From assembly GCF_040869045.1 (NCBI RefSeq), contig NC_090320.1:253890978-253954977 (forward strand): a stretch of DNA of 64,000 bases, read 5' to 3'. Numbering within the stretch: position 1 is the first letter of the stretch; every line of letters begins with the position of its first letter. Below, piece by piece: positions 21,330 to 31,689 of the stretch. The notes beneath the pieces were generated by a model. The model was not told where the DNA came from. It saw nothing but the letters and a program-made list of their open reading frames with translations, and did not search any database. This DNA is from Eurosta solidaginis (Eukaryota > Arthropoda > Insecta > Diptera > Tephritidae). The position numbers and the translations under genes were made by a program.

Positions 21330-21659
21330 TCATAAACAAGCCAAACAGCTAGCAGCAACAAACTTGGTGTCTTCTTTTCTGTTCATCGTTCTCTCCCTTC
21401 TTTGTAATATGTTAAAGCTTTCCAATGTGTATCTCGCCTTTTCTCTCTTCTCCACGTCTATAATTGTTGCATTTTTTAGATCAGGTGTGTGTCCGTGTGT
21501 TATTGCGTTTTGAGCAAGTGCAGTGCTGGTCTTCTCCTTTTTTTTTATATCGGCATCGTGCTCTGCCAATCGGGTTCCTAGTGCTCTTTTCGTTGTTCCA
21601 ACGTAGATTTTGTTGCCGTTCTCGTTGTCTCCACCTTTGCATTGAATTTCGTAAATCAC
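21330..21659 (-). pseudogene. GIY-YIG endonuclease domain of Penelope-like element
   Basis: 109-codon frame beginning MIYEIQCKG, followed by KIYVGTTKRALGTRLAEHDAD. These are the two β-strand motifs (here IYE and IYV for GIY/YIG), the conserved Arg and the R-L-x-E-H stretch typical of Penelope endonucleases. Later residues (ALAQNAITHGHTPDL, KREKARYTLESFNIL) also fit the family, including the catalytic Glu position. The domain cuts target DNA. The N-terminal RT is lost to truncation. Confidence 0.85.
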
Positions 21660-22776
21660 GCTGTTTTGTTGGTGTAGTTCTATACGGCACTTTGTATGTG
21701 TAAAAATGGTAGAGAGTTTGAAGGAGCCTTAGTGTTAACTCCCTTTGGCACCTCCGAGAAAAAAGAAGTCTTAGCTTTAACTCCCCTTAGCACCTCCGAG
21801 AAAGCCGGAGTCCTAGCGTTATCTCCCTTTGGCTTATCTACTAATTCCGTAGTTGGAACTTCCCTCTGACTCGCAGCTTTCGAGGTAGTTGCTACCTCGC
21901 TATTGGGGCCCATCTGTCTTACAGCTTTGGGCCTACTTGTCTTGTCTATGCGACAGCCCTGCCTCGCGGCTCTGGGACTGGTTCCTTTCTACCACTTTAA
22001 AGCAGGCTTGTCGCCTTCCGCCGAAAGTTGCCTCTTCATTCTGCCATTCGACGCTTTTTCCTCCTCGTACCGGTTGCAGGACCGAGGGTTTCAAGCAGCA
22101 AACCTTATGAACTTGAACTGCCTTAGACCTACTTCTACCGCCTCATGGGCCCATTCCAAGTGCTCGATCTCCACTTCTGTTGGGTCGACCACTTTCTCTT
22201 TTACTTCCTCTGCTCCGAACCCTTCTCCACTTTTCTACTCCGTTTTCATTTGTGTGCTTTTCCAACACGGAGTTCATTGAATCAGCACTACTCTCGCTCC
22301 CCGAGTACGACGCATCGCTTAATGCGTATTTGTCGTCCTTGGCTTGCGATTCAGTCCTCCTCTTATCACCGTCCTTATTACAATCAGGTAATGAGTCGTT
22401 CGTCTTGGTCGTACGACCACCTGCCTGACAAGGCGGGCTCTGCGGTCCAGTATTATATACGGCGAAAGAACCGTCAGCCACAGAAGCGCCCCTTACTGTG
22501 GTAAGGCCCTCAATACTTCCCGAGGTGGCCCGGTATTGGGAAGGCTCCGTTCGAATACAGCCGAATTTATCCCCTGGCTGCAAATCGCCCAATAGGCACC
22601 GCCCGCATAACACCGTGGATTAGGGGGTTGGCAGTTCTTGGTCATCGACATACCGCCGCCCTCCTATGATGCGAATCGGCGTAGATGCCAGTCCTAAACA
22701 GCTCCGCCTAACAGTCGGGCACTATGGAGATCGGATAAGCCCTCACACCAACGACAAGGTGCCTACCTAGTGAGGG

Positions 22777-24043
22777 ATTTATATATGTAATACCACGAAC
22801 AGTATTCCTGCCATGATTCCAAGGGCTTTTGATTACGCCCTGCAGAACTTTTTCATTTTCTTCTACTTAATACGATCGGAGCCACAATCATTTTACAAAG
22901 TTTTTTCTAAAGTTATATTTTGCGTCAAAGAACCAATCCAATCACCATGTTTCATCCCTTTATTGGTATTTGGTACAGATTTATGGCATTTTTTTAATTT
23001 TTCTAAATTTTCGATATCCAAAAAGTGGGCGTGGTCATAGTAGGATATCGCCCATATTTAATACCAAAATAAAGTGGGTTCAGATAAATACGTCAATTAA
23101 GTGTAGTAAAGATGTATCAATTTTTGCTCAAGTTATCGTGTTAACGGCTGAGCGGAAGCACAGACGGTCGACTGTGTATAAAAACTAGGCGTGGCTTCAA
23201 CCGATTTCGCCCATTTTCAAAGAAAACAGTTATCGTCACAGAAGCGATACCCTTACCAAATTTAACAGGGATTGGTAAAGTTTTGTTCGACTTATGGCAT
23301 TAAAAGTTTTCTTGGCAAATTAAATGAAAATTTGCGGCGCCACGCCCATTTTGAAATTTTCTTTTATTTTTGTATTTTGTTGCATCATATCATTACTGGA
23401 GTTGAATGTTGACATAATTTATTTATATATTGTAAAGGTATTCAATTTTTTGATAAAATTTGACTTTACAAACAATTTTTTTTAATTGGGCGTGTTCGTC
23501 GTCCGATTTTGCAAGTTTTTATTTAGCACACATATAGTAATAAGAGTAACGTTCCTGCCAAATTTCATCATGATACCTTCAACGACTGCCAAATTACAAC
23601 TTGCAAAACTTTTAAATTACCTTCTTTTAAAAGTGGGCGGTGCCACGCCCATTCTCAAAAATTTTACTAATTTTCTATTCTGCGTAATAAGGCTAACCCA
23701 CCTACCAAGTTTCAATGCTTTATCTGTCTTTGGTAATGAATTATCGCACTTTTTCGGTTTTTCGAAATTTTCGATATCGAAAAAGTGGGTGTGGTTATGG
23801 TCCGATTTCGTTCATTTTAAAAAGCGATCTGAGATGATTTCATTAAGGTACCTGAAAATTTACTCAAGTTGTCGTGTTTACGGACAGACGGACGGACATG
23901 GCTAAATGAATTTCATTTTTTGCCCAGATCATTTTGATATATAGAAGTCTATATCTATCTCGATTAGTTTATGCCGCTACGGGGTACCGTTATTTGAACA
24001 AAATTAGTATACTCTGTGAGCTCTGCTCAACTGAGTATAAAAA
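22777..24043. repeat. Dispersed repeat 'B' copy 1, right part
   Basis: Resumes after the LINE at ATTTATATATGTAATACC and continues collinear with the complete copy (36880-38170): 'CGCCCTGCAGAA', 'GTGGGCGTGGTCATAG', 'GTGGGCGGTGCCACGCCC', GACAGACGGACGGACA, ending 'CTCTGTGAGCTCTGCTCAAC' TGAGTATAAAAA. The small frames here (for example 23486-23905) are translations of the repeat and have no motif. Confidence 0.85.
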
Positions 24044-24194
24044 TAGGTAGGTAGTTTGTGTGAGGATGCAGTTTCACGTTTTTGGTGATCTGCATGTAAA
24101 AATTATGACCACGAATCACTTATTTCAACAATATATGATGCGAACGTAAGTAGTTGATGAAGCTTGAACTTCTAGCCGTAAAAAAGGCGCAAAA
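24044..24194. repeat. Repeat A fragment, left of Jockey RT
   Basis: CGTAAGTAGTTGATGAAGCTTGAACTTCTAGCC (in part) parallels the start of repeat A (CGTAAGCATTCGGTGAAACTTGAAGCC). Its continuation is found after the RT fragment at about 25894-25965. The first ~80 bp are unassigned. Confidence 0.55.
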
Positions 24195-25893
24195 ATGATA
24201 TACGGAAATACAGATACGGAAAATGACACCCCTATTAATTTTGGCCAATTGTCCCTGATTCTTGAAGATGTCACTCGTGGCATTTCGGTGATCAAGTCAT
24301 CAGTCCAAATGGACGTAGATGGGTTCTGTTCTTTTTTGTTTAAAATTATTGCACCAATTGCGTATTCAATCTTATTAATTTTCAATAAATCTCTCAGGAG
24401 TGGAGACTTCATAAACGCTTGGAAAGTAATGTCTATTACCCCCATATTCAAGAGTGGTAATCAAGAGTGGTAATACAAGCAATTGGCGGCCACCATGGTG
24501 TGATGGTAGCGTGCTCCGCCTATCACGCCGTATGCCCTGGGTTCAACTCCCGGGCAAAGCAACATCAAAATTTTAGAAATAAGATTTTTCAATTAGAAGA
24601 CAATTTTTCTAAGCGGGGTCGCCCCTCGGCAGTGTCTGGCAAGCGCTCCGATTGTATTTCTGCCATGAAAAGCTCTCAGTGAAAACTCATCTGCCTTTCA
24701 GATGCCGTTCGGAGTCGGCATAAAACATGTAGGTCCCGTCCGGCCAATTTGTAGGGAAAAATCAAGAGGAGCACGACGCAAATTGGAAGAGAAGCTCGGC
24801 CTTAGATCTCTTCGGAGGTTATCGCGCCTTACATTCATTTTTTTTTTTTTTTATACAAGCAATGTTGCTAACTACCGTCTTTTTTCTAAACTTTACACTG
24901 TCTGGAAATTATTTGAAATTGTAGTTAAGGATAAAATATACTTCGCAGTAAAGACCGCGACTTTACCTAATAAGCATGGTTTCATGCCTGGCAGATCAAC
25001 TGTAACTAATCTAAATTTATGAAATTTGCATTTCTTCATTTGATAGGAGAGCACAAGTATATACTTACTATCTATACTGACTTTTCGAAGGTTTTTGGCA
25101 AAGTCAACCATTCAATACTAATATCTAAACTTGCTGGCTTGGGTTTCCATTCTAGTATGCTATCTTGGGTGCGATCTTACTTGGCAGATCGTAGCTGTGT
25201 TGTTGTGGTAGATGGTATCTGTTCACGGTCGTTTACTGCCACCTCTGGTGTACACCAAGGGAGCGTGTTGGGACCCTTATTATTTGTCATCTTTATTAAT
25301 GACATACGTCATTGTTTCAGTTATGCTGAATTCTTATTGTATGCTGATGACTTGAAGATTTTTGCATCAATCACGACTCAATCTGAGTCCACTATGCTCC
25401 AAGCGGATATAGATAATGTAATGGACTGGTGTAGACAGAATCGTCTGCTTTTAAATATAAGTAAATGTTTTAGTATTACATTTGCTAAAACTCGAAATGT
25501 TCTTCCTGTTTCTTATCATATTGGGGACTCTACGCTGAGGCTTGTTGATGAAATATCAGATCTTAGTGTAGTTTTTGATCCGAAGTTTCTATTTCACAGT
25601 CTGATTAATTATGTCATTGTCAAGTCTTATTCCACACTCGCGTTCATTCGCCGTTTCAATATGGACTTTAGCGACGCTTATACTTTAAAACTTTTATTTA
25701 CAACCCTTGTGCGGTCTAAACTAGAATATGCTGTTTTTCATTTGGAGGCCCTACCATGCCTGCCTTATAGACCGACTTGAGCGTATTCAAAAAATATTTT
25801 TGCGATTTGCCCCTCGTTCTTTGCGTTTTCACCATCCTGTTCTAACATACATTTCTAGGTGTCTTTTAATTTATCTGAAATCTTTAGTGAGTA
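24195..25893 (+). pseudogene. Jockey-type LINE reverse transcriptase fragment, copy 1 (SINE-interrupted)
   Basis: Left piece 24195-24473: VTRGISVIKSSVQMDVDGFC ... INAWKVMSITPIFKSGNQ, RT blocks 0-1. The SINE splits the gene at 24484. The right piece resumes with LPNKHGFMPGRSTVTNLNL, then from 25019 TDFSKVFGKVNHSIL (first Asp), SGVHQGSVLGPLLFVIFIND, LLYADDLKIF (YADD catalytic site), and RLLLNISKC. A 1-base insertion in a T-run at about 25735 shifts the last part relative to copy 2. The endonuclease, the C-terminal end and a 3' UTR or poly-A tail are all absent, so both ends are truncated. Confidence 0.85.
24484..24852 (+). mobile_element. tRNA-derived SINE, copy 1
   Basis: Head with pol III-type boxes: TGGTGTGATGGTAGCGTGCT (A-box-like) and GGGTTCAACTCCCGG (B box). 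The body follows, then a T-rich end (15 T). It is bounded by perfect 11-bp target duplications ATACAAGCAAT (24473-24483 and 24853-24863). I recognise the body (CCCCTCGGCAGTGTCTGGCA, GCCGTTCGGAGTCGGCATAA) as an abundant tephritid interspersed repeat. It would be mobilised by a LINE. Confidence 0.9.
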
Positions 25894-25965
25894 GAGTTTA
25901 TATGGGGTATATAATATATATAGCACCGACCTCTATAATTTTTTCAGACAACAATATATGCCATA
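25894..25965. repeat. Repeat A fragment, right of Jockey RT
   Basis: TTTTTTCAGACAACAATATATG matches the A phrase at about 5810-5825. The Helitron H0 end (CTAG) follows directly at 25966, preceded by ...CCATA. Confidence 0.6.
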
Positions 25966-27666
25966 CTAGCCTTTACCCGCGGCCCTGTCCGCAAGCAGAA
26001 AATGAAATATATGGGTTACTCACGTTAGCCTGCTTATCGAGTTATCTGTTTAAAATTTTTTTTTCTATCTAATGCATTTAATTTTTGTAATTGAGTAATA
26101 AAAGAACTAAATGAGCTGATAACCTGATACGATCCCCAAACGATTCCGAATTTATCCAGAAAAAGCCACGAAATGACCCCGATGCTATCGCGGACGGATC
26201 CCGAAAACCATCCAGAAATGCCTCGGAAGGGTCTCCAAAAGTTCCCGGAATAGCCCCAAAAAAACGGATCTCAAAAACCATCCAGAAAATATCCAGGAAG
26301 GGTTCCTAAATTATCCCGACATAGTCCAGAAAAAGTTCCGAAATGACCCCGAGTGGATCCACGTCGGATCGCGAAAACCATACACAAATGATTCCGGAAG
26401 GGTCCCAAAATTATCCCGAAATAGTTCGGAAATGACCCCCATGGGATCCAGCAAGGATATAGAAATGATCCCGGAAGGGTTCCAAAACTATCCCAAAAAA
26501 GTAACCAAAAAATCTCGAAATGACTCCTACGGCATCCCGGACGGATCCAGAAATGACCTCGGAAGGGTCCCCAAATGATCCCAAAATGGTCCCGAAATAA
26601 TACAGAAAAAGTCATGAAATGCCCCTAAAGGGTCCCCAATAATCCCGAAATAGTCCCGAAAAAGTCCAAGAAGTACCCTGACGGGATTCCGGACGAATCC
26701 TGAAAACCATCCTTAAATGATCCCGCTAAAGTCCCGAAATGACCACGGCGGGATCCCGGACGGATTCCGAAAACCATAGAGAAATGATGCCGGAAAATAA
26801 TTCAAATGATCCCGAAATAGTCCCCAGAAAGTCCCGAAATGACCCCGGCGGGATCCGGGACGGATCTCGTAAACTATCCAGAAATGATGCCGAAAAGTTC
26901 GTCAAATGATCCCGAAATCATCCCGAAATAACTCCGACGTTATCTCGGACGGATCCCGAAAATTATCCAGAAGTGATGCCGGAAGCGTCACCAAATAATC
27001 GCGTATCAGTCGAGAAAAAGTCCGAAATGACCCCAAAGGGGGCCGGAAGGGACCCCAAATGATCCCAAAAAAGTCCCGAAATGACCCTGATGGATCCGCA
27101 AACCATCAAGAAATGATGCCGGAAATGTCCCCAAATGATCCCCTAACAGCCTTAAAATTACCTTGATGGGAACCCGGACGGATCCCGAAAACCATCCAGA
27201 AATGATGCCGAAAGATTCCCCAAGTGATCCCGTGTTAGTTGAGAAAAAGTCCCTAAATGATCCCGACGGAATCCCGGACGGATCCCGAAAACCATCCGGA
27301 AAAGGTGCCGAAAAAGTCCATAATGGCCCCGACGGGATCCCGGAAGGATCCCCAAAACCTTCTAGAAATGAGGCCAGAAGGGACCCCAAATGATCCCGAA
27401 AAAGTCCCGAAATGACCCTGATGGATCCGGCAAACCATCAAGAAATGATGCAGGAAAGGTCCCCAAATGATCCCGAAATAATATAGAAAAAGTCCTGAAA
27501 TGCCCCTAAACGGTCCCCAAATAATCCCAAAATAGTCCCAAAAAAGTCCAGAAATTACCCTGCCGGGATCCCGGAAAATCCTGAAAACCATCCTTAAATG
27601 ATTCCGAAAAAGTTCCGAAATGACCTCGGCGGGATCCCGGACGGATCCCGAAAACCATACAGAAAT
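25966..27666 (-). mobile_element. Helitron H0, duplicated 3' part (copy 1)
   Basis: Minus-strand 3' end GGGTAAAGGCTAG at 25966-25978, host base T beyond. It carries 89-bp-type GATCCCGAAA satellite from about 26120 until the duplication breakpoint at 27666. The matching segment of the longer copy is 31538-33238. Confidence 0.85.
26120..27666. repeat. Satellite array (89-bp family) in H0 copy 1
   Basis: Degenerate repeats built from the phrases CCCGAAATGACC, GGATCCCGGACGGATCCCGA, AAACCATCCAGAAATGATGC and CCCCAAATGATCCCGAA. The order of variants is the same as in 31690-33238. Minus-strand frames of 112-127 codons here are spurious. Confidence 0.85.
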
Positions 27667-28352
27667 TCAAGCAGCAAACCTTATGAACTTGAACTGCCTT
27701 AGACCTACTTCTACCGCCTCATGGGCCCATTCCAAGTGCTCGATCTCCACTTCTGTTGGGTCGACCACTTTCTCTTTTACTTCCTCTGCTCCGAACCCTT
27801 CTCCACTTTTCTACTCCGTTTTCATTTGTGTGCTTTTCCAACACGGAGTTCATTGAATCAGCACTACTCTCGCTCCCCGAGTACGACGCATCGCTTAATG
27901 CGTATTTGTCGTCCTTGGCTTGCGATTCAGTCCTCCTCTTATCACCGTCCTTATTACAATCAGGTAATGAGTCGTTCGTCTTGGTCGTACGACCACCTGC
28001 CTGACAAGGCGGGCTCTGCGGTCCAGTATTATATACGGCGAAAGAACCGTCAGCCACAGAAGCGCCCCTTACTGTGGTAAGGCCCTCAATACTTCCCGAG
28101 GTGGCCCGGTATTGGGAAGGCTCCGTTCGAATACAGCCGAATTTATCCCCTGGCTGCAAATCGCCCAATAGGCACCGCCCGCATAACACCGTGGATTAGG
28201 GGGTTGGCAGTTCTTGGTCATCGACATACCGCCGCCCTCCTATGATGCGAATCGGCGTAGATGCCAGTCCTAAACAGCTCCGCCTAAAAGTCGGGCACTA
28301 TGGAGATCGGATAAGCCCTCACACCAACGACAAGGTGCCTACCTAGTGAGGG
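27667..28352 (-). pseudogene. LINE 5' end and ORF1 N-terminus, duplicated fragment
   Basis: Copy of 22091-22776, including an identical 156-codon ORF1 N-terminal frame (27719-28189). It has no downstream ORF1, endonuclease or RT because the duplication begins inside ORF1. A copy generated by duplication, not by a new insertion. Confidence 0.9.
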
Positions 28353-29619
28353 ATTTATATATGTAATACCACGAACAGTATTCCTGCCATGATTCCAAGG
28401 GCTTTTGATTACGCCCTGCAGAACTTTTTCATTTTCTTCTACTTAATATGATCGGAGCCACAATCATTTTACAAAGTTTTTTCTAAAGTTATATTTTGCG
28501 TCAAAGAACCAATCCAATCACCATGTTTCATCCCTTTATTGGTATTTGGTACAGATTTATGGCATTTTTTTAATTTTTCTAAATTTTCGATATCCAAAAA
28601 GTGGGCGTGGTCATAGTAGGATATCGCCCATATTTAATACCAAAATAAAGTGGGTTCAGATAAATACGTCAATTAAGTGTAGTAAAGATGTATCAATTTT
28701 TGCTCAAGTTATCGTGTTAACGGCTGAGCGGAAGCACAGACGGTCGACTGTGTATAAAAACTAGGCGTGGCTTCAACCGATTTCGCCCATTTTCAAAGAA
28801 AACAGTTATCGTCACAGAAGCGATACCCTTACCAAATTTAACAGGGATTGGTAAAGTTTTGTTCGACTTATGGCATTAAAAGTTTTCTTGGCAAATTAAA
28901 TGAAAATTTGCGGCGCCACGCCCATTTTGAAATTTTCTTTTATTTTTGTATTTTGTTGCATCATATCATTACTGGAGTTGAATGTTGACATAATTTATTT
29001 ATATATTGTAAAGATATTCAATTTTTTGATAAAATTTGACTTTACAAACAATTTTTTTTAATTGGGCGTGTTCGTCGTCCGATTTTGCAAGTTTTTATTT
29101 AGCACACATATAGTAATAAGAGTAACGTTCCTGCCAAATTTCATCATGATACCTTCAACGACTGCCAAATTACAACTTGCAAAACTTTTAAATTACCTTC
29201 TTTTAAAAGTGGGCGGTGCCACGCCCATTGTCAAAAATTTTACTAATTTTCTATTCTGCGTAATAAGGCTAACCCACCTACCAAGTTTCAATGCTTTATC
29301 TGTCTTTGGTAATGAATTATCGCACTTTTTCTGTTTTTCGAAATTTTCGATATCGAAAAAGTGGGTGTGGTTATGGTCCGATTTCGTTCATTTTAAAAAG
29401 CGATCTGAGATGATTTCATTAAGGTACCTGAAAATTTACTCAAGTTGTCGTGTTTACGGACAGACGGACGGACATGGCTAAATGAATTTCATTTTTTGCC
29501 CAGATCATTTTGATATATAGAAGTCTATATCTATCTCGATTAGTTTATGCCGCTACGGGGTACCGTTATTTGAACAAAATTAGTATACTCTGTGAGCTCT
29601 GCTCAACTGAGTATAAAAA
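28353..29619. repeat. Dispersed repeat 'B' right part, duplicated
   Basis: Copy of 22777-24043, same boundaries and motifs, with a handful of substitutions. Confidence 0.9.
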
Positions 29620-29768
29620 TAGGTAGGTAGTTTGTGTGAGGATGCAGTTTCACGTTTTTGGTGATCTGCATGTAAAAATTATGACCACGAATCACTTATT
29701 TCAACAATATATGATGCGAACGTAAGTAGTTGATGAAGCTTGAACTTCTAGCCGTAAAAAGGCGAAAA

Positions 29769-31465
29769 ATGATATACGGAAATACAGATACGGAAAATGA
29801 CACCCCTATTAATTTTGGCCAATTGTCCCTGATTCTTGAAGATGTCACTCGTGGCATTTCGGTGATCAAGTCATCAGTCCAAATGGACGTAGATGGGTTC
29901 TGTTCTTTTTTGTTTAAAATTATTGCAACAATTGCGTATTCAATCTTATTAATTTTCAATAAATCTCTCAGGAGTGGAGACTTCATAAACGCTTGGAAAG
30001 TAATGTCTATTACCCCCATATTCAAGAGTGGTAATCAAGAGTGGTAATACAAGCAATTGGCGGCCACCATGGTGTGATGGTAGCGTGCTCCGCCTATCAC
30101 GCCGTATGCCCTGGGTTCAACTCCCGGGCAAAGCAACATCAAAATTTTAGAAATAAGATTTTTCAATTAGAAGACAATTTTTCTAAGCGGGGTCGCCCCT
30201 CGGCAGTGTCTGGCAAGCGCTCCGATTGTATTTCTGCCATGAAAAGCTCTCAGTGAAAACTCATCTGCCTTTCAGATGCCGTTCGGAGTCGGCATAAAAC
30301 ATGTAGGTCCCGTCCGGCCAATTTGTAGGGAAAAATCAAGAGGAGCACGACGCAAATTGGAAGAGAAGCTCGGCCTTAGATCTCTTCGGAGGTTATCGCG
30401 CCTTACATTCATTTTTTTTTTTTTAATACAAGCAATGTTGCTAACTACCGTCTTTTTTCTAAACTTTACACTGTCTGGAAATTATTTGAAATTGTAGTTA
30501 AGGATAAAATATACTTCGCAGTAAAGACCGCGACTTTACCTAATAAGCATGTTTTCATGCCTGGCAGATCAACTGTAACTAATCTAAATTTATGAAATTT
30601 GCATTTCTTCATTTGATAGGAGAGCACAAGTATATACTTACTATCTATACTGACTTTTCGAAGGTTTTTGGCAAAGTCAACCATTCAATACTAATATCTA
30701 AACTTGCTGGCTTGGGTTTCCATTCTAGTATGCTATCTTGGGTGCGATCTTACTTGGCAGATCGTAGCTGTGTTGTTGTGGTAGATGGTATCTGTTCACG
30801 GTCGTTTACTGCCACCTCTGGTGTACACCAAGGGAGCGTGTTGGGACCCTTATTATTTGTCATCTTTATTAATGACATACGTCATTGTTTCAGTTATGCT
30901 GAATTCTTATTGTATGCTGATGACTTGAAGATTTTTGCATCAATCACGACTCAATCTGAGTCCACTATGCTCCAAGCGGATATAGATAATGCAATGGACT
31001 GGTGTAGACAGAATCGTCTGCTTTTAAATATAAGTAAATGTTTTAGTATTACATTTGCTAAAACTCGAAATGTTCTTCCTGATTCTTATCATATTGGGGA
31101 CTCTACGCTGAGGCTTGTTGATGAAATATCAGATCTTAGTGTAGTTTTTGATCCGAAGTTTCTATTTCACAGTCTGATTAATTATGTCATTGTCAAGTCT
31201 TATTCCACACTCGCGTTCATTCGCCGTTTCAATATGGACTTTAGCGACGCTTATACTTTAAAACTTTTATTTACAACCCTTGTGCGGTCTAAACTAGAAT
31301 ATGCTGTTTTCATTTGGAGGCCCTACCATGCCTGCCTTATAGACCGACTTGAGCGTATTCAAAAAATATTTTTGCGATTTGCCCCTCGTTCTTTGCGTTT
31401 TCACCATCCTGTTCTAACATACATTTCTAGGTGTCTTTTAATTTACCTGAAATCTTTAGTGAGTA
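29769..31465 (+). pseudogene. Jockey-type LINE reverse transcriptase fragment, copy 2
   Basis: Duplicate of 24195-25893 with the same SINE. The 350-codon frame 30592-31644 is longer than in copy 1 because the T-run has one base fewer, so the RT thumb (YAVFIWRPYHACLIDRLERI, QKIFLRFAPRSL) stays in frame after LLYADDLKIF. This copy therefore represents the earlier state. The frame's last ~60 codons run into repeat A and the Helitron end. Still lacks endonuclease and a proper 3' end. Confidence 0.85.
30058..30425 (+). mobile_element. tRNA-derived SINE, copy 2
   Basis: Same SINE as 24484-24852, with the same target duplications ATACAAGCAAT (30047-30057 and 30426-30436). It came by segmental duplication, not a second insertion. 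The terminal T-run is slightly shorter and ends TTTTAA. Confidence 0.9.
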
Positions 31466-31689
31466 GAGTTTATATGGGGTATATAATATATATAGCACCG
31501 ACCTCTATAATTTTTTCAGACAACAATATATGCCATACTAGCCTTTACCCGCGGCCCTGTCCGCAAGCAGAAAATGAAATATATGGGTTACTCACGTTAG
31601 CCTGCTTATCGATTTATCTGTTTAAAATTTTTTTTTCTATCTAATGCATTTAATTTTTGTAATTGAGTAATAAAAGAACTAAATGAGCT

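Larger units (their letters stand above)
20991..21714 (-). mobile_element. Penelope-like element, 3' fragment
   Basis: Inserted in LINE ORF1. The repeat AGTTTGAA (20983-20990 and 21715-21722) flanks it as a probable target duplication. It contains the C-terminal GIY-YIG nuclease frame and a 3' non-coding part with a hammerhead-like core. The RT is absent, so it is 5' truncated. Confidence 0.8.
20091..22613 (-). pseudogene. LINE ORF1 (interrupted by Penelope fragment)
   Basis: Read on the minus strand: the N-terminal piece 22143-22613 (156 codons, hydrophilic, Ser/Arg-rich, with a KWRRVRSRGSKRESGRP basic stretch), then a frame 21723-21913 with short near-repeats (TPAFSEVLRGVKAKT, SFFSEVPKGVNTKA), the Penelope insertion, and the C-terminal piece from 20982 down to 20091. 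The latter (235 codons from its first Met, extendable upstream in frame) resembles the DUF4780 domain found in ORF1 of arthropod LINEs, followed by a charged tail with two VTT(N/K)VLEGD repeats. ORF1 normally binds LINE RNA. It is inactivated by the insertion and by frameshifts near 21.9-22.1 kb. Confidence 0.75.
11161..22776 (-). mobile_element. I-superfamily LINE (RNase H-bearing) split by gypsy and Penelope insertions
   Basis: Non-LTR retrotransposon on the minus strand. From its 5' end (22776) it has ORF1 pieces, an APE-type endonuclease, RT, RNase H, a CCHC knuckle and a 3' end finishing CAACCTAACCTA. It lies in repeat B, and the flanks ATTTATATATATG (11148-11160) and ATTTATATATG (22777-22787) look like a target-site duplication, because the uninterrupted copy of B has this string once. 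It carries two later insertions: gypsy copy 2 (12280 to about 18136) and a Penelope-like fragment (20991-21714). The RT/thumb segment between YADD and the GALKTTPTAA block is missing at the gypsy junction. RNase H plus a DUF4780-like ORF1 suggests the I or LOA group and not R1 proper; the exact clade is uncertain. Confidence 0.88.
22091..27666. repeat. 5.57-kb tandem segmental duplication, copy 1
   Basis: Starts TCAAGCAGCAAACC within LINE ORF1 and ends ...CATACAGAAAT within a Helitron array. The next copy follows immediately (27667). It contains the LINE 5' end, the right part of repeat B, the A fragment with the Jockey RT and SINE, and the start of Helitron H0. By eye the two copies differ by scattered single bases and a few 1-4 base indels. 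Confidence 0.95.

Noticed and set aside
24484..24560. Possible tRNA gene (A-box and B-box-like sequences)
   Set aside because: It is the head of a SINE: target duplications, non-tRNA body and a T-rich end are present and it does not fold as a full tRNA by eye.
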